A stretch of 57,041 bases of DNA. It comes from an uncultured Geobacter sp. (GTDB lineage Bacteria; Desulfobacterota; Desulfuromonadia; Geobacterales; Geobacteraceae). The translations under genes and the position numbers were made by a program. The stretch is taken from positions 1-57,041 of the forward strand of contig CAIYDQ010000298.1 of assembly GCA_903925075.1 (NCBI GenBank), given 5' to 3'. Within the stretch, counting starts at the first letter, position 1, and every line of letters starts with the position of its first letter. Positions 50,411 through 57,041 of this stretch are shown here, one piece after another. The notes beneath the pieces were generated by a model. It did no database searches. It was given only the letters and a program-made list of their open reading frames with translations, and was not told the DNA's origin.

Positions 50411-51026
50411 GAGTCATCCCACCGCTTGCTTCCAGCATCGAGACCACGCGGTCCGGATAACCGCCGGTGAAAAAGCCCTCGTCTCCCGCGCCGATTTCGG
50501 CCCGCAGCTGAAATCCTCCGGCAGCCAGGCGATAAACGTCTATCACGGGCTCCGGCGCCGAGACTTTCCGTCCGGCTTCATGGATCTCCTTGTCGTCGGC
50601 GATTTTCCCGGCGGCGGATCGTGCCTGCTTCTCCGTGTGAAATGCGCCGACGACGAGACATTTAAAAGGCGGCTGCTTGTAGCTCTCTAGCTGCGCGGAA
50701 TAATCGTCGATCTCGTCGGTTCCGACATAGGTTCGCATCAAAGTCGGCGGGGAAACAGGCCCGGCAAAATGGACGCAAAGGCGCCAAATATAATCCCACT
50801 TCGACTCCCAGCCGTTCTCCTGCCAGTACTCGCTGTAGTAATTGCAGCGATAGGACTGTACCGACCATCGCTGCGGCTCGGCGGAAACGCCCACTGCCCG
50901 GGCAATGCCGGCGACGAACCTTTTACTGCCGGCGCCGACTCGGTCGGAATCGCCGCGGGTAAGAACCAACTCCAGTTGGGATTTGTCGTCGCTCAGCCAT
51001 GGATTCCAGACGTACAACATGCTCAT
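50397..51026 (-). CDS. Hypothetical protein in the toxin operon, candidate immunity or adaptor
   Basis: The 209-residue soluble protein is not recognised. It begins MSMLYVWNPWLSDDKSQLEL, contains several Trp/Tyr-rich segments (QSYRCNYYSEYWQENGWESKW) and a C-terminal half of alternating strands (FKCLVVGAFHTEKQARSAAGKI, IDVYRLAAGGFQLRAEI). The start overlaps the toxin stop by 4 nt (ATGA) and its end overlaps the ATPase start by 14 nt. Position directly after a toxin gene is where cognate immunity proteins sit, but it could equally be a loading adaptor between toxin and ATPase. Confidence 0.7.
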   Translation of the reverse strand: MSMLYVWNPWLSDDKSQLELVLTRGDSDRVGAGSKRFVAGIARAVGVSAEPQRWSVQSYRCNYYSEYWQENGWESKWDYIWRLCVHFAGPVSPPTLMRTYVGTDEIDDYSAQLESYKQPPFKCLVVGAFHTEKQARSAAGKIADDKEIHEAGRKVSAPEPVIDVYRLAAGGFQLRAEIGAGDEGFFTGGYPDRVVSMLEASGGMTHAEN

Positions 51027-54000
51027 GGGGGATCTCCCGGTCCTCGAAATGACATGGTCACGCGCGTGCCGTAGCTGCCGGCGAGCTTAGCCCCCATCGA
51101 GCTGTTTTCTCCGTAAGGGACCACTTCGCAGCCGCTGGTGTCGTTGAAATAATCCGCGCGCGTTTTCTGAATCGTCTTCCGGCCCTCGTCGTTCCAATGG
51201 TCGACGACCGGCTGCGTCTTGTGATCGACCGTCGGCGATTCGCGCAGGATGGTCTTGTCCCACCACTTTCCCCGCCACGAATAGAGCTTCGAGTCGGTCG
51301 GATGGGCAAGTTTTCCCGCCAACAATCCGTCGCGCCATTTGTACGTGCTCGGGCGATAACTCTTGCCGTAAAAACTGTCTCGAATGTGTTCCTTGGTGTC
51401 GTAGCCGGATTTGAGGATGTACTTCCCGCCCTTTCTGGTCACGTATTGCGACTTGTGCTTTTTCAGATGGCTCTTCTTGGGAGTGGAGGCGCTAGGGTTG
51501 ATGGTGGCTTTGACCGCATCCAGCACCTCCTCTTCGCCTTGCGGGGTCTCGGCTAGTTCAATGGTCGTGAGTTTATAGCGGTTCTTGATCTCGGGCAGAG
51601 CGCGCTGGATCTCCGCGCCGTCCTTGTTCTCGTCCTCGACCAGCGCCGTGGCTTCCTTGATGGCCGCGGCGAGGTCGTGCGTCTTCTGCGCCTCGGTCCT
51701 CTCGTCCTGCTTGCCGGCGTCCTTGGCGGGCAGCTCGATCCCCTTGCCGCTCTTGCCCCCCGCTTTCGGCGACACCAGCCATTTGTAGCCCTTGGCCTGG
51801 ACGGAAAAATCGACGCCGCCGACTTGCGCCTTGATCTTGCCAAGTTCCTGGTTCAACTCCGAGCGCCGCATCGGTCCCTTCCCCTTGAGCGCCGCCAACG
51901 GCTGGGCCGCCTGCTGCAAGATCTTGCCGCTGTCCTTTTCCTTGGCCGACTTCGGATCGGGAGCGGCCGACTTCCCCTTGCCCGGCGCGCTCTTCTTGCC
52001 GGGAGGCTTGGCGTCGCCTTTTTTCGGCGCGGGTTTTTTAGGCGGCACCGTCGGTTTCGGCACCGAGCCATCTTCTTTGAAGGACCCTTGCCCAGCCCCT
52101 TTGCCCCCCGATTTCTCCGGCAGCTTGTCGTCCACCATGTTGGTCATGAACTTGGACGGGTCGAATTCCGGCTTCTTCAGTTCGATCTCGGGGACCGATT
52201 TGGAACCGAGCACGTAATCCTTGACCACCGCGCTGATGCCGATCGGATCGCCCATCGGCCATTCCTTGGAGAACAGCGGCCAGGTCCAGCGGTGATCGGA
52301 AAGCGGCGACCACCAGGGAGTTTCCACCGCGATGAAAAAGTCGCCCCCCAGGCCGAGCATCGGTTGCGCGACTATGTCCAAGGTGCCGCTGATGAAGAAC
52401 ACGCCGGGGTCGCGATAGCCGACGGTGGGGCGCGCGTCGGCGTACGCCTTGACCCCCACGTCGGCCTCGAGGCCCACGCCGAATTTGAGGTCGTGGGAAA
52501 GGATTTCGATGCCGGCGCCCCCTTCGGCGCGCAGCTTCAGCCCGGCGTAGGCAGAGATGTTGATGGAGCCGGAAATCTGGATGCTTTTCTGAATTTCGGG
52601 ATCGGTGGAATAGGTCCCCAGTATCTCGATGTTGTAGATCTTGGCCGGCCCCAGTTTGGCGATGGCGTGCAGGCTGATGTTGGCGAACAGATTCAGATTG
52701 CCGACCACCGGCAAGCCGTAATAGGCCTTCGCCTCAAGCTTGATGATCTCCTTGTCCCAATCCTTTTGCTTGAAAAGTTCTATTTCGCCGGGCGGGGCGA
52801 TTTTGCCGATGACGGTCACCATGCCTTTGCCGTCCACGACGACGCAGACCGTTCCGGCAAACCAGGTGGTCAGATTGAACGCCAGTTGTCCCGTGGCGGC
52901 AAGCGCGCGCTGCTTGCTGTTGGCCTTGGGCGCCGGCACCGGTCCCGGCGGAGGGGCCTCCAGCACGTTCTCCTTACCGCCCGCCGCGGCAATCGCGTCC
53001 TTGGCGAACTTGTTGGCCGCCTCCAGGTCGGTCGAGACGAACTGCACTTCGCCGGACAATTTGTCGGCGCTGTACGCGCCTTTGCCGCCGATATCGACGC
53101 TGCCGTCGGCGTTGTATTTGATGATCGCCGAGCCGCTAAAGGACTTGTAGTCGATCGCCAGTGAGATCAGCCCTTCGAGTTTGTCCTTGCTGTTGTCCAG
53201 GTGCAACTGCCCCTTGGCGATCCCTTTGACGTTGATGTCGGCAGTCGCGTCGATCTTCGGTTTGTCGCCGTTTTCCACCGACAGATTGAAGACGGCGTCC
53301 AGAAAACCGCCCACCTCGACCTTGAGGTTGCTGACGCCGAGCGTCAATTTTCCCGCTTCGAATTTGTTGACCGGCGTGGGCAGATGTCCGAGTTTGAGCC
53401 CCAAACCGCCGAGCAATTCCGCGTTCTTTTGCAGAGCCTGCAACCACTCGTTGGTGTCCCCGCCGCCGGGCTTCAAGGAAGCGTAACCGCCCTGGATCTC
53501 GCCGTTTTTGATGGTGAAATTGACGTACATACCGCCGAGCTTGTCGGCCCAGGGGTTGAGCAAAGGCATCGATCCCTTGCCGACGGAGTGATGGTTCTTT
53601 GCGCTGTCGGCCTTTACCTTTACCCTCGACTCGCCGGTGAGCCCCTTCACGACCACGCGCACGTCGAGCCCTTTGTTGCCTTGCCCCTCGATCTCGTCCT
53701 TGGTTTTTTGGGAGGGCGCGAACGCGTTGGAGGAGAGCTCGACCACTTCGGAACTAGTCGCGGCCAGATCAGCCGCCGGCGGCTTGGCGCCGGCGGCGGG
53801 AGCCATCTGGATACGGTCGTGCCTTTCCGGTTCGCCGAGATGGGTCATGCGCTGCAAGGCGTGGCCCTGTTGCAGGGTATGGCTCAGTTCGTGAGCCAGG
53901 AGTTTTTTGCCCTCGACGGTGCCGGGCTGGTACTGGCCGCGGGCGAAGAAGACGTGGTTTTGATAGGTGAATGCGCGGGCGTGCAGTTGGTTGCAGAGGC

Positions 54001-54619
54001 TGGCGGCGGCCTGGTCGTTGTGAATGCGCACCTTGCTGAAGTCGGCCCCGAACCTGGACTCCATGAAGCTGCGTTCTTCGCCGGGCAGCGGCTGGCCGGG
54101 GCTGCTTTGATTTCGAATCGCCGACTCGGTTTGCGCGCCTACCTCCGAAGCGCCCTCGGCGTACTTGCGCTGCGCTTTCTCTTCGCCGACCGGAGATTTG
54201 GCGATCTTGTCTTCCGGCGCGGCGGCCTTCTGCGCCGGCATCTCGGCCTTGCGCAGCTTGTCGTCTGCCTGCCGCTGCAGTTTGTCGTCGGACGCTCGTT
54301 GAACTTTATCGTCTGCCACCTTCTGAACTTTGTCGTCTGCAGCTCGCTTTAGTTTGTCATAGGGTTGCCGTGATAGTTTCTCTTCCTGGCCGGGCGCGGG
54401 AGCCGGCATGCGCATGACCTTGCCGGCCATGGCATCCGCCTCGCGTTCCAGCTTGTCGCCGGGCTCGCTTACCGCCAGCTTTGTCTGGATAGTCGGAGCC
54501 GCGGCAGCTTTGCTGGGCGCAAAGAAGTCGCCGCCTCCCGCCTTGTTGAAAAAGGGGGCGTGGGAAGGATGTGCTGCTGTAGGCGAAGCCGCTGGGGATT
54601 TGGTGGCACTGGTTGTCAT
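51023..54619 (-). CDS. DUF4157 (eCIS core-type) polymorphic toxin with HNH-like C-terminal domain
   Basis: The 1198-residue protein opens with the eCIS-associated signature VSEPGDKLEREADAMAGKVM (about 50-69) and charged repeats of the DDKVQ type (93-125). The DUF4157 metalloprotease-like domain (about 180-252) reads RFGADFSKVRIHNDQAA and has a HELSHTLQ motif (His243, Glu244, His247). A long beta-rich middle (about 290-850) follows, then a Pro/Lys linker. The tail (about 1044-1198) has VDHKTQPVVDHWN (from about 1131) and NSSMGAKL (from about 1172), an HNH/Endo VII-like nuclease pattern. The start is the ATG at 54619 with a weak ribosome binding site (GGGGTGA). Confidence 0.83.
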   Translation of the reverse strand: MTTSATKSPAASPTAAHPSHAPFFNKAGGGDFFAPSKAAAAPTIQTKLAVSEPGDKLEREADAMAGKVMRMPAPAPGQEEKLSRQPYDKLKRAADDKVQKVADDKVQRASDDKLQRQADDKLRKAEMPAQKAAAPEDKIAKSPVGEEKAQRKYAEGASEVGAQTESAIRNQSSPGQPLPGEERSFMESRFGADFSKVRIHNDQAAASLCNQLHARAFTYQNHVFFARGQYQPGTVEGKKLLAHELSHTLQQGHALQRMTHLGEPERHDRIQMAPAAGAKPPAADLAATSSEVVELSSNAFAPSQKTKDEIEGQGNKGLDVRVVVKGLTGESRVKVKADSAKNHHSVGKGSMPLLNPWADKLGGMYVNFTIKNGEIQGGYASLKPGGGDTNEWLQALQKNAELLGGLGLKLGHLPTPVNKFEAGKLTLGVSNLKVEVGGFLDAVFNLSVENGDKPKIDATADINVKGIAKGQLHLDNSKDKLEGLISLAIDYKSFSGSAIIKYNADGSVDIGGKGAYSADKLSGEVQFVSTDLEAANKFAKDAIAAAGGKENVLEAPPPGPVPAPKANSKQRALAATGQLAFNLTTWFAGTVCVVVDGKGMVTVIGKIAPPGEIELFKQKDWDKEIIKLEAKAYYGLPVVGNLNLFANISLHAIAKLGPAKIYNIEILGTYSTDPEIQKSIQISGSINISAYAGLKLRAEGGAGIEILSHDLKFGVGLEADVGVKAYADARPTVGYRDPGVFFISGTLDIVAQPMLGLGGDFFIAVETPWWSPLSDHRWTWPLFSKEWPMGDPIGISAVVKDYVLGSKSVPEIELKKPEFDPSKFMTNMVDDKLPEKSGGKGAGQGSFKEDGSVPKPTVPPKKPAPKKGDAKPPGKKSAPGKGKSAAPDPKSAKEKDSGKILQQAAQPLAALKGKGPMRRSELNQELGKIKAQVGGVDFSVQAKGYKWLVSPKAGGKSGKGIELPAKDAGKQDERTEAQKTHDLAAAIKEATALVEDENKDGAEIQRALPEIKNRYKLTTIELAETPQGEEEVLDAVKATINPSASTPKKSHLKKHKSQYVTRKGGKYILKSGYDTKEHIRDSFYGKSYRPSTYKWRDGLLAGKLAHPTDSKLYSWRGKWWDKTILRESPTVDHKTQPVVDHWNDEGRKTIQKTRADYFNDTSGCEVVPYGENSSMGAKLAGSYGTRVTMSFRGPGDPP

Positions 54620-54793
54620 GGGGTCACCCCGCTCAAGGCCGGACGTGGTTCAGAGAATAAGGTTCCGTTTATTGCCGCACGGTTGTTACCTGTTTCACCT
54701 CTTTGAACAGGAAGATCACCGAGGAAACCTGCTGAAAAATCACTAATAGGATGGCATTTAAGCAGATACTTAAAAATTTTATGTTACCACGAA

Positions 54794-55177
54794 TCACTCG
54801 ATTATTTCATTGCAAGGGTAGCATACTATTTCAAGAACCATTTCAGGCAATTTAGACAACATTCTGCCTAAAAAATTACTTGGTATATCTACTGTGCATG
54901 TGGCGGAATCATAATATACTGCGATAACTAGGTAGATGCTGACTACTTGCTTAGGTGTTTTGATTGCCTTACCATTGGGGAAAATACCCAAAATTGACTC
55001 AATTTTATCTCCAAGAGACCCTCTCTTATCAAGGTTTGGTTCAATCGTCCATAGCACTAGATCCCTTTCGCTCCGCATTTCGAGCAAGGAGGTGGTCACC
55101 TCCAATGCCACTGCTAATGATGATGCAGTTACACTTCGGTTTGTCATAATATTAAGAGACACGCTGTATTGTTTCAT
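54794..55177 (-). CDS. DUF4279-like protein, candidate immunity to RHS tip 2
   Basis: The 127-residue AT-rich gene begins MKQYSVSLNIMTNRSVTASS and continues with SLLEMRSERDLVLWTIEPNLDKRG and VSIYLVIAVYYDSATCTVDI. The last part resembles DUF4279-type proteins, which are frequent immunity proteins of polymorphic toxins; the assignment is by pattern only. Low GC relative to neighbours and its place 29 nt behind RHS tip 2 fit horizontal acquisition as a toxin-immunity pair. GGAG lies 6 nt before the ATG; 12 codons upstream in frame are unsupported. Confidence 0.65.
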   Translation of the reverse strand: MKQYSVSLNIMTNRSVTASSLAVALEVTTSLLEMRSERDLVLWTIEPNLDKRGSLGDKIESILGIFPNGKAIKTPKQVVSIYLVIAVYYDSATCTVDIPSNFLGRMLSKLPEMVLEIVCYPCNEIIE

Positions 55178-55206
55178 TGTTGCTCCATAAACTTTGTTAT
55201 TTAAAT

Positions 55207-55869
55207 TTACCACATCAAACGTGGCATCAACGGCCTTACAGGAACAGTTATTTTAGATGCTGTTATCGTTGGTGTTACCAAAGACGGGTACAGCAAAGGA
55301 ATCAGTGGCCCCATCCCATCAGGAAGATTGGTGTATGTAATTTCGTCTATTTGACAAGCACGAATATTCCTTTTGTGATCTGGTCCTGGCTTACCTAAAG
55401 ATTCCCATTCCGTGACATATTCATCTGCTTCATCTTTTGTAATATCTGGATCACCAGGCTTTTTTACATTTCGATGATACCAATGCCAAAAAGCGTCTGG
55501 TAATCCATAAAGTTTGTCATTCGGCGCTAATCCAGATGAATCAGTCAGATTAATTGGATCATTATGGACGTATTGATACAGATTAAACTGTCCAGATTTG
55601 TACAGGATACGGTCACGACTCACCCATCGTCCGCTTCCTGGTTCATAGTCCCTGAAGCCAAAGCGAATCAAACCGGTTGTATCGGGTATCCCTCCCGCAA
55701 ATCCTATCGGCAAGTCGAATGACGGGTTGCTGACGGAATGAAGGAATCCATAGCTGTCATACTCCATTGCCTTGACCACGGCTCCCGAAGCATCCGCAAC
55801 CACTCGCGGGGTACCCAAACGGTCCGACGCGACATAATAGGTGGACATACCCCGTTGAAAGGCAAACAC
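55207..55869 (-). CDS. Orphan RHS C-terminal tip with toxin domain (tip 2)
   Basis: The 220 residues start inside an RHS core end (GTG 55869, STYYVASDRLGTPRVVADASGA), pass the signature FGFRDYEPGSGRWVSRD and YQYVHNDPINLTD, and continue with a variable tip of about 100 residues (GLPDAFWHWYHRNVKKPGD, EWESLGKPGPDHK). Upstream in the same frame NVLPQAADGRV continues the RHS sequence for about ten codons to a TGA, so the cassette is a displaced 3' end without its core. It is not expected to be translated unless recombined into the main RHS gene through the 167-bp repeat. The toxin activity is unknown. Confidence 0.75.
   Translation of the reverse strand: MFAFQRGMSTYYVASDRLGTPRVVADASGAVVKAMEYDSYGFLHSVSNPSFDLPIGFAGGIPDTTGLIRFGFRDYEPGSGRWVSRDRILYKSGQFNLYQYVHNDPINLTDSSGLAPNDKLYGLPDAFWHWYHRNVKKPGDPDITKDEADEYVTEWESLGKPGPDHKRNIRACQIDEITYTNLPDGMGPLIPLLYPSLVTPTITASKITVPVRPLMPRLMW
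55611..55777. repeat. RHS core-end direct repeat, copy 1
   Basis: Identical in 164 of 167 positions to 56875-57041. The three differences are T/G, A/T and A/G. Both copies encode the conserved end of the RHS core before the variable tip. Copy 2 runs off the window. Confidence 0.95.
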
Positions 55870-56016
55870 CCGTCCATCGGCGGCCTGGGGCAGAACATTT
55901 GCTCAACTTTACCAACTGAAGCATGGCATCGACGCCACGGTTCGGGGAGTCGACACCAAGAGGGGCGCTATGGAATTCCCTCTGGCCGCTCCCCTCGGAA
56001 TTCTCGATGAAGCCGA

Positions 56017-56517
56017 TTACGTCGTAGCCTCTTGTTCTGGTAGAAAAACAACAACATCCGTCAATACCGAAGTCAGGTAGTCGACTGCGACCATAGAATT
56101 TAGAAATTCCAAGGTCCATTCGCCATCATTCTTATCATAATGCAAGAACAACAGTCCATCTTCTAGGCCCAGTCTAACAAGTTTATTCTTCCATGAATAA
56201 CCAATATCTTCCAGCACTTGACGTTTTAGTTTATCAGCTCTTTCTCTGGATCTCTCGAAACACAAATCTAAAGTTAAACTGGGGTTGAAATAGTTATCAA
56301 ACTCTTCAAGCGAATTTATTTTATGGTTATCTTTATACTGTTTCAGAATGAATTCACTTTTTAAAATTGATTTAATTTCAACAGCATTATTGTTGGCAGT
56401 TTGAAATATTATATCCGCATCAATAAAGACATAATTACACATCAAAAATATTGGAGCATACTGTAATCGGTGAACCAAACGATAAAATTTCTTTTTATTC
56501 CTGTTTTTCCACGACAT
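56017..56517 (-). CDS. AT-rich hypothetical protein, candidate immunity to RHS tip 1
   Basis: The 166-residue protein (MSWKNRNKKKFYRLVHRLQY, then FEEFDNYFNPSLTLDLCFERSRE-like segment from about residue 70) has no family I recognise. It is AT-rich, follows the first RHS gene after 4 nt and precedes the displaced RHS tip, the usual place for an immunity gene. Its last codons (FLPEQEATT) run into remnant RHS-like sequence at 55870-56016, which is otherwise non-coding and appears to be a rearrangement junction. Confidence 0.65.
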   Translation of the reverse strand: MSWKNRNKKKFYRLVHRLQYAPIFLMCNYVFIDADIIFQTANNNAVEIKSILKSEFILKQYKDNHKINSLEEFDNYFNPSLTLDLCFERSRERADKLKRQVLEDIGYSWKNKLVRLGLEDGLLFLHYDKNDGEWTLEFLNSMVAVDYLTSVLTDVVVFLPEQEATT

Positions 56518-56521
56518 ATAA

Positions 56522-57041
56522 TTACTCCGCGTCGCTAGACCCGAAAGGATCTAAAAAATCACCTAAAATTGGTATAAATCCTTCAAGGGCTGATTTGGCT
56601 TTGTCGATGGCATTGTCAGGGACTTTGGCACTTGAGGGTTTCACAGACCCATCTTCAAATATTTTTATACCAGTATAGTTTTTGCATTGTTTGTCACTAT
56701 AGACTTTGACCCTTGCCTTTTTGAAAATATTTGCAGTCATCACTTTACCATATAGCTTTTCAGAAAGTCGGATTGTCTTAGATACAGGTGACAACCCTAC
56801 AGGATCAACCTCGTTTATAGGATCATTATCAACATATTGAAACAAGTTAGCTTGGCCTGCTTGGTACAAAATTGGGTCACGACTCACCCATCGTCCGCTG
56901 CCTGGTTCATAGTCCCTGAAGCCAAAGCGTATCAAACCGGTTGTATCGGGTATCCCTCCCGCAAATCCTATCGGCAAGTCGAATGACGGGTTGCTGACGG
57001 AATGGAGGAATCCATAGCTGTCATACTCCATTGCCTTGACC
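56522..57041 (-). CDS. RHS-repeat protein C-terminus with toxin tip (tip 1), truncated by window edge
   Basis: The frame is open to the window end, so 173 or more residues belong to a longer RHS gene. It contains the core end VKAMEYDSYGFLHSVSNPSF, the boundary signature FGFRDYEPGSGRWVSRDPIL and NLFQYVDNDPINEVDPVGL, then a variable tip of about 90 residues (KLYGKVMTANIFKKARVKVY, IDKAKSALEGFIPILGDFLDP). RHS proteins form a shell around the toxic tip and release it into competitors. The tip function is unknown. The codon use of the tip is AT-richer than that of the core. Confidence 0.85.
   Translation of the reverse strand, partial: VKAMEYDSYGFLHSVSNPSFDLPIGFAGGIPDTTGLIRFGFRDYEPGSGRWVSRDPILYQAGQANLFQYVDNDPINEVDPVGLSPVSKTIRLSEKLYGKVMTANIFKKARVKVYSDKQCKNYTGIKIFEDGSVKPSSAKVPDNAIDKAKSALEGFIPILGDFLDPFGSSDAE

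Overview
The window looks like a chromosome segment of a Geobacterales bacterium (Geobacter/Geomonas/Citrifermentans type). The evidence is the gene content: a succinyl:acetate CoA-transferase-type enzyme (14429-16027), a chemoreceptor with a periplasmic CxxCH haem motif, a ten-haem lipoprotein cytochrome, many Cache/PAS/GGDEF/CBS sensor modules, and moderately high GC with strong AAGGAGG-type ribosome binding sites. The species assignment is inference. No rRNA, tRNA or CRISPR array was found.

Layout. 1-860: an 84-bp tandem repeat and a broken REP-associated transposase. 0.86-5.9 kb: signalling genes (double-Cache secreted protein, degenerate DUF294 nucleotidyltransferase-like protein, CBS pair, GGDEF cyclase) and a YgjP-like metalloprotein. 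5.9-14 kb: housekeeping (DUF4337, bamD, typA, membrane TPR-like protein, mltD-like transglycosylase, DUF362-ferredoxin, xerC). 14-20 kb: a 256-bp nested palindrome, acetate CoA-transferase, haem chemoreceptor, PAS protein with a Crp/Fnr-like site, bacterioferritin. 20.6-27.3 kb: rhomboid protease, a 2-oxoacid dehydrogenase E1a-E1b-E2 set, TVP38 membrane protein and a mercuric-reductase-like flavoenzyme, all on the minus strand. 27.6-30.6 kb: envelope and stress small proteins, including two genes under 60 codons (lmo0937-like, CsbD). 30.6-34.1 kb: isochorismatase, GlxA-type regulator, cupin, iron-sulfur flavoprotein, peptide deformylase. 34.2-36.7 kb: a CsgG-type lipoprotein operon. 37-42.3 kb: HAD phosphatase with no canonical start, DAP-decarboxylase-like enzyme, Ala-rich lipoprotein, FMN-barrel protein under a MarR repressor, small proteins. 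42.5-48.8 kb: a frameshifted membrane glycosyltransferase-TPR gene, a ResB-like protein and the ten-haem cytochrome. 49-57 kb: a polymorphic-toxin island, with a DUF4157 (eCIS-type) toxin, a candidate immunity gene, an AAA+ ATPase, and two RHS C-terminal tips, each followed by an AT-rich candidate immunity gene.

The most unusual signal is a pair of 20-codon genes (11773-11835 and 41173-41235, both minus). Each has its own sigma70-type promoter (17-bp spacer), the same AAAGGAGAT ribosome binding site, a peptide of the form MWT-x4-IRPV-x2-CKEGC-x2, a hairpin built over the stop codon, and then an intrinsic terminator. Nothing else in the two loci is alike, so this appears to be a dispersed family of free-standing micropeptide genes. 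Its function is unknown to me.

Other regulatory or mobile structure: a MITE-like 145-bp element with perfect 17-bp terminal inverted repeats and two relatives, a MarR operator filling the -35/-10 spacer of what looks like a leaderless gene, and a 167-bp near-identical repeat joining the two RHS tips.
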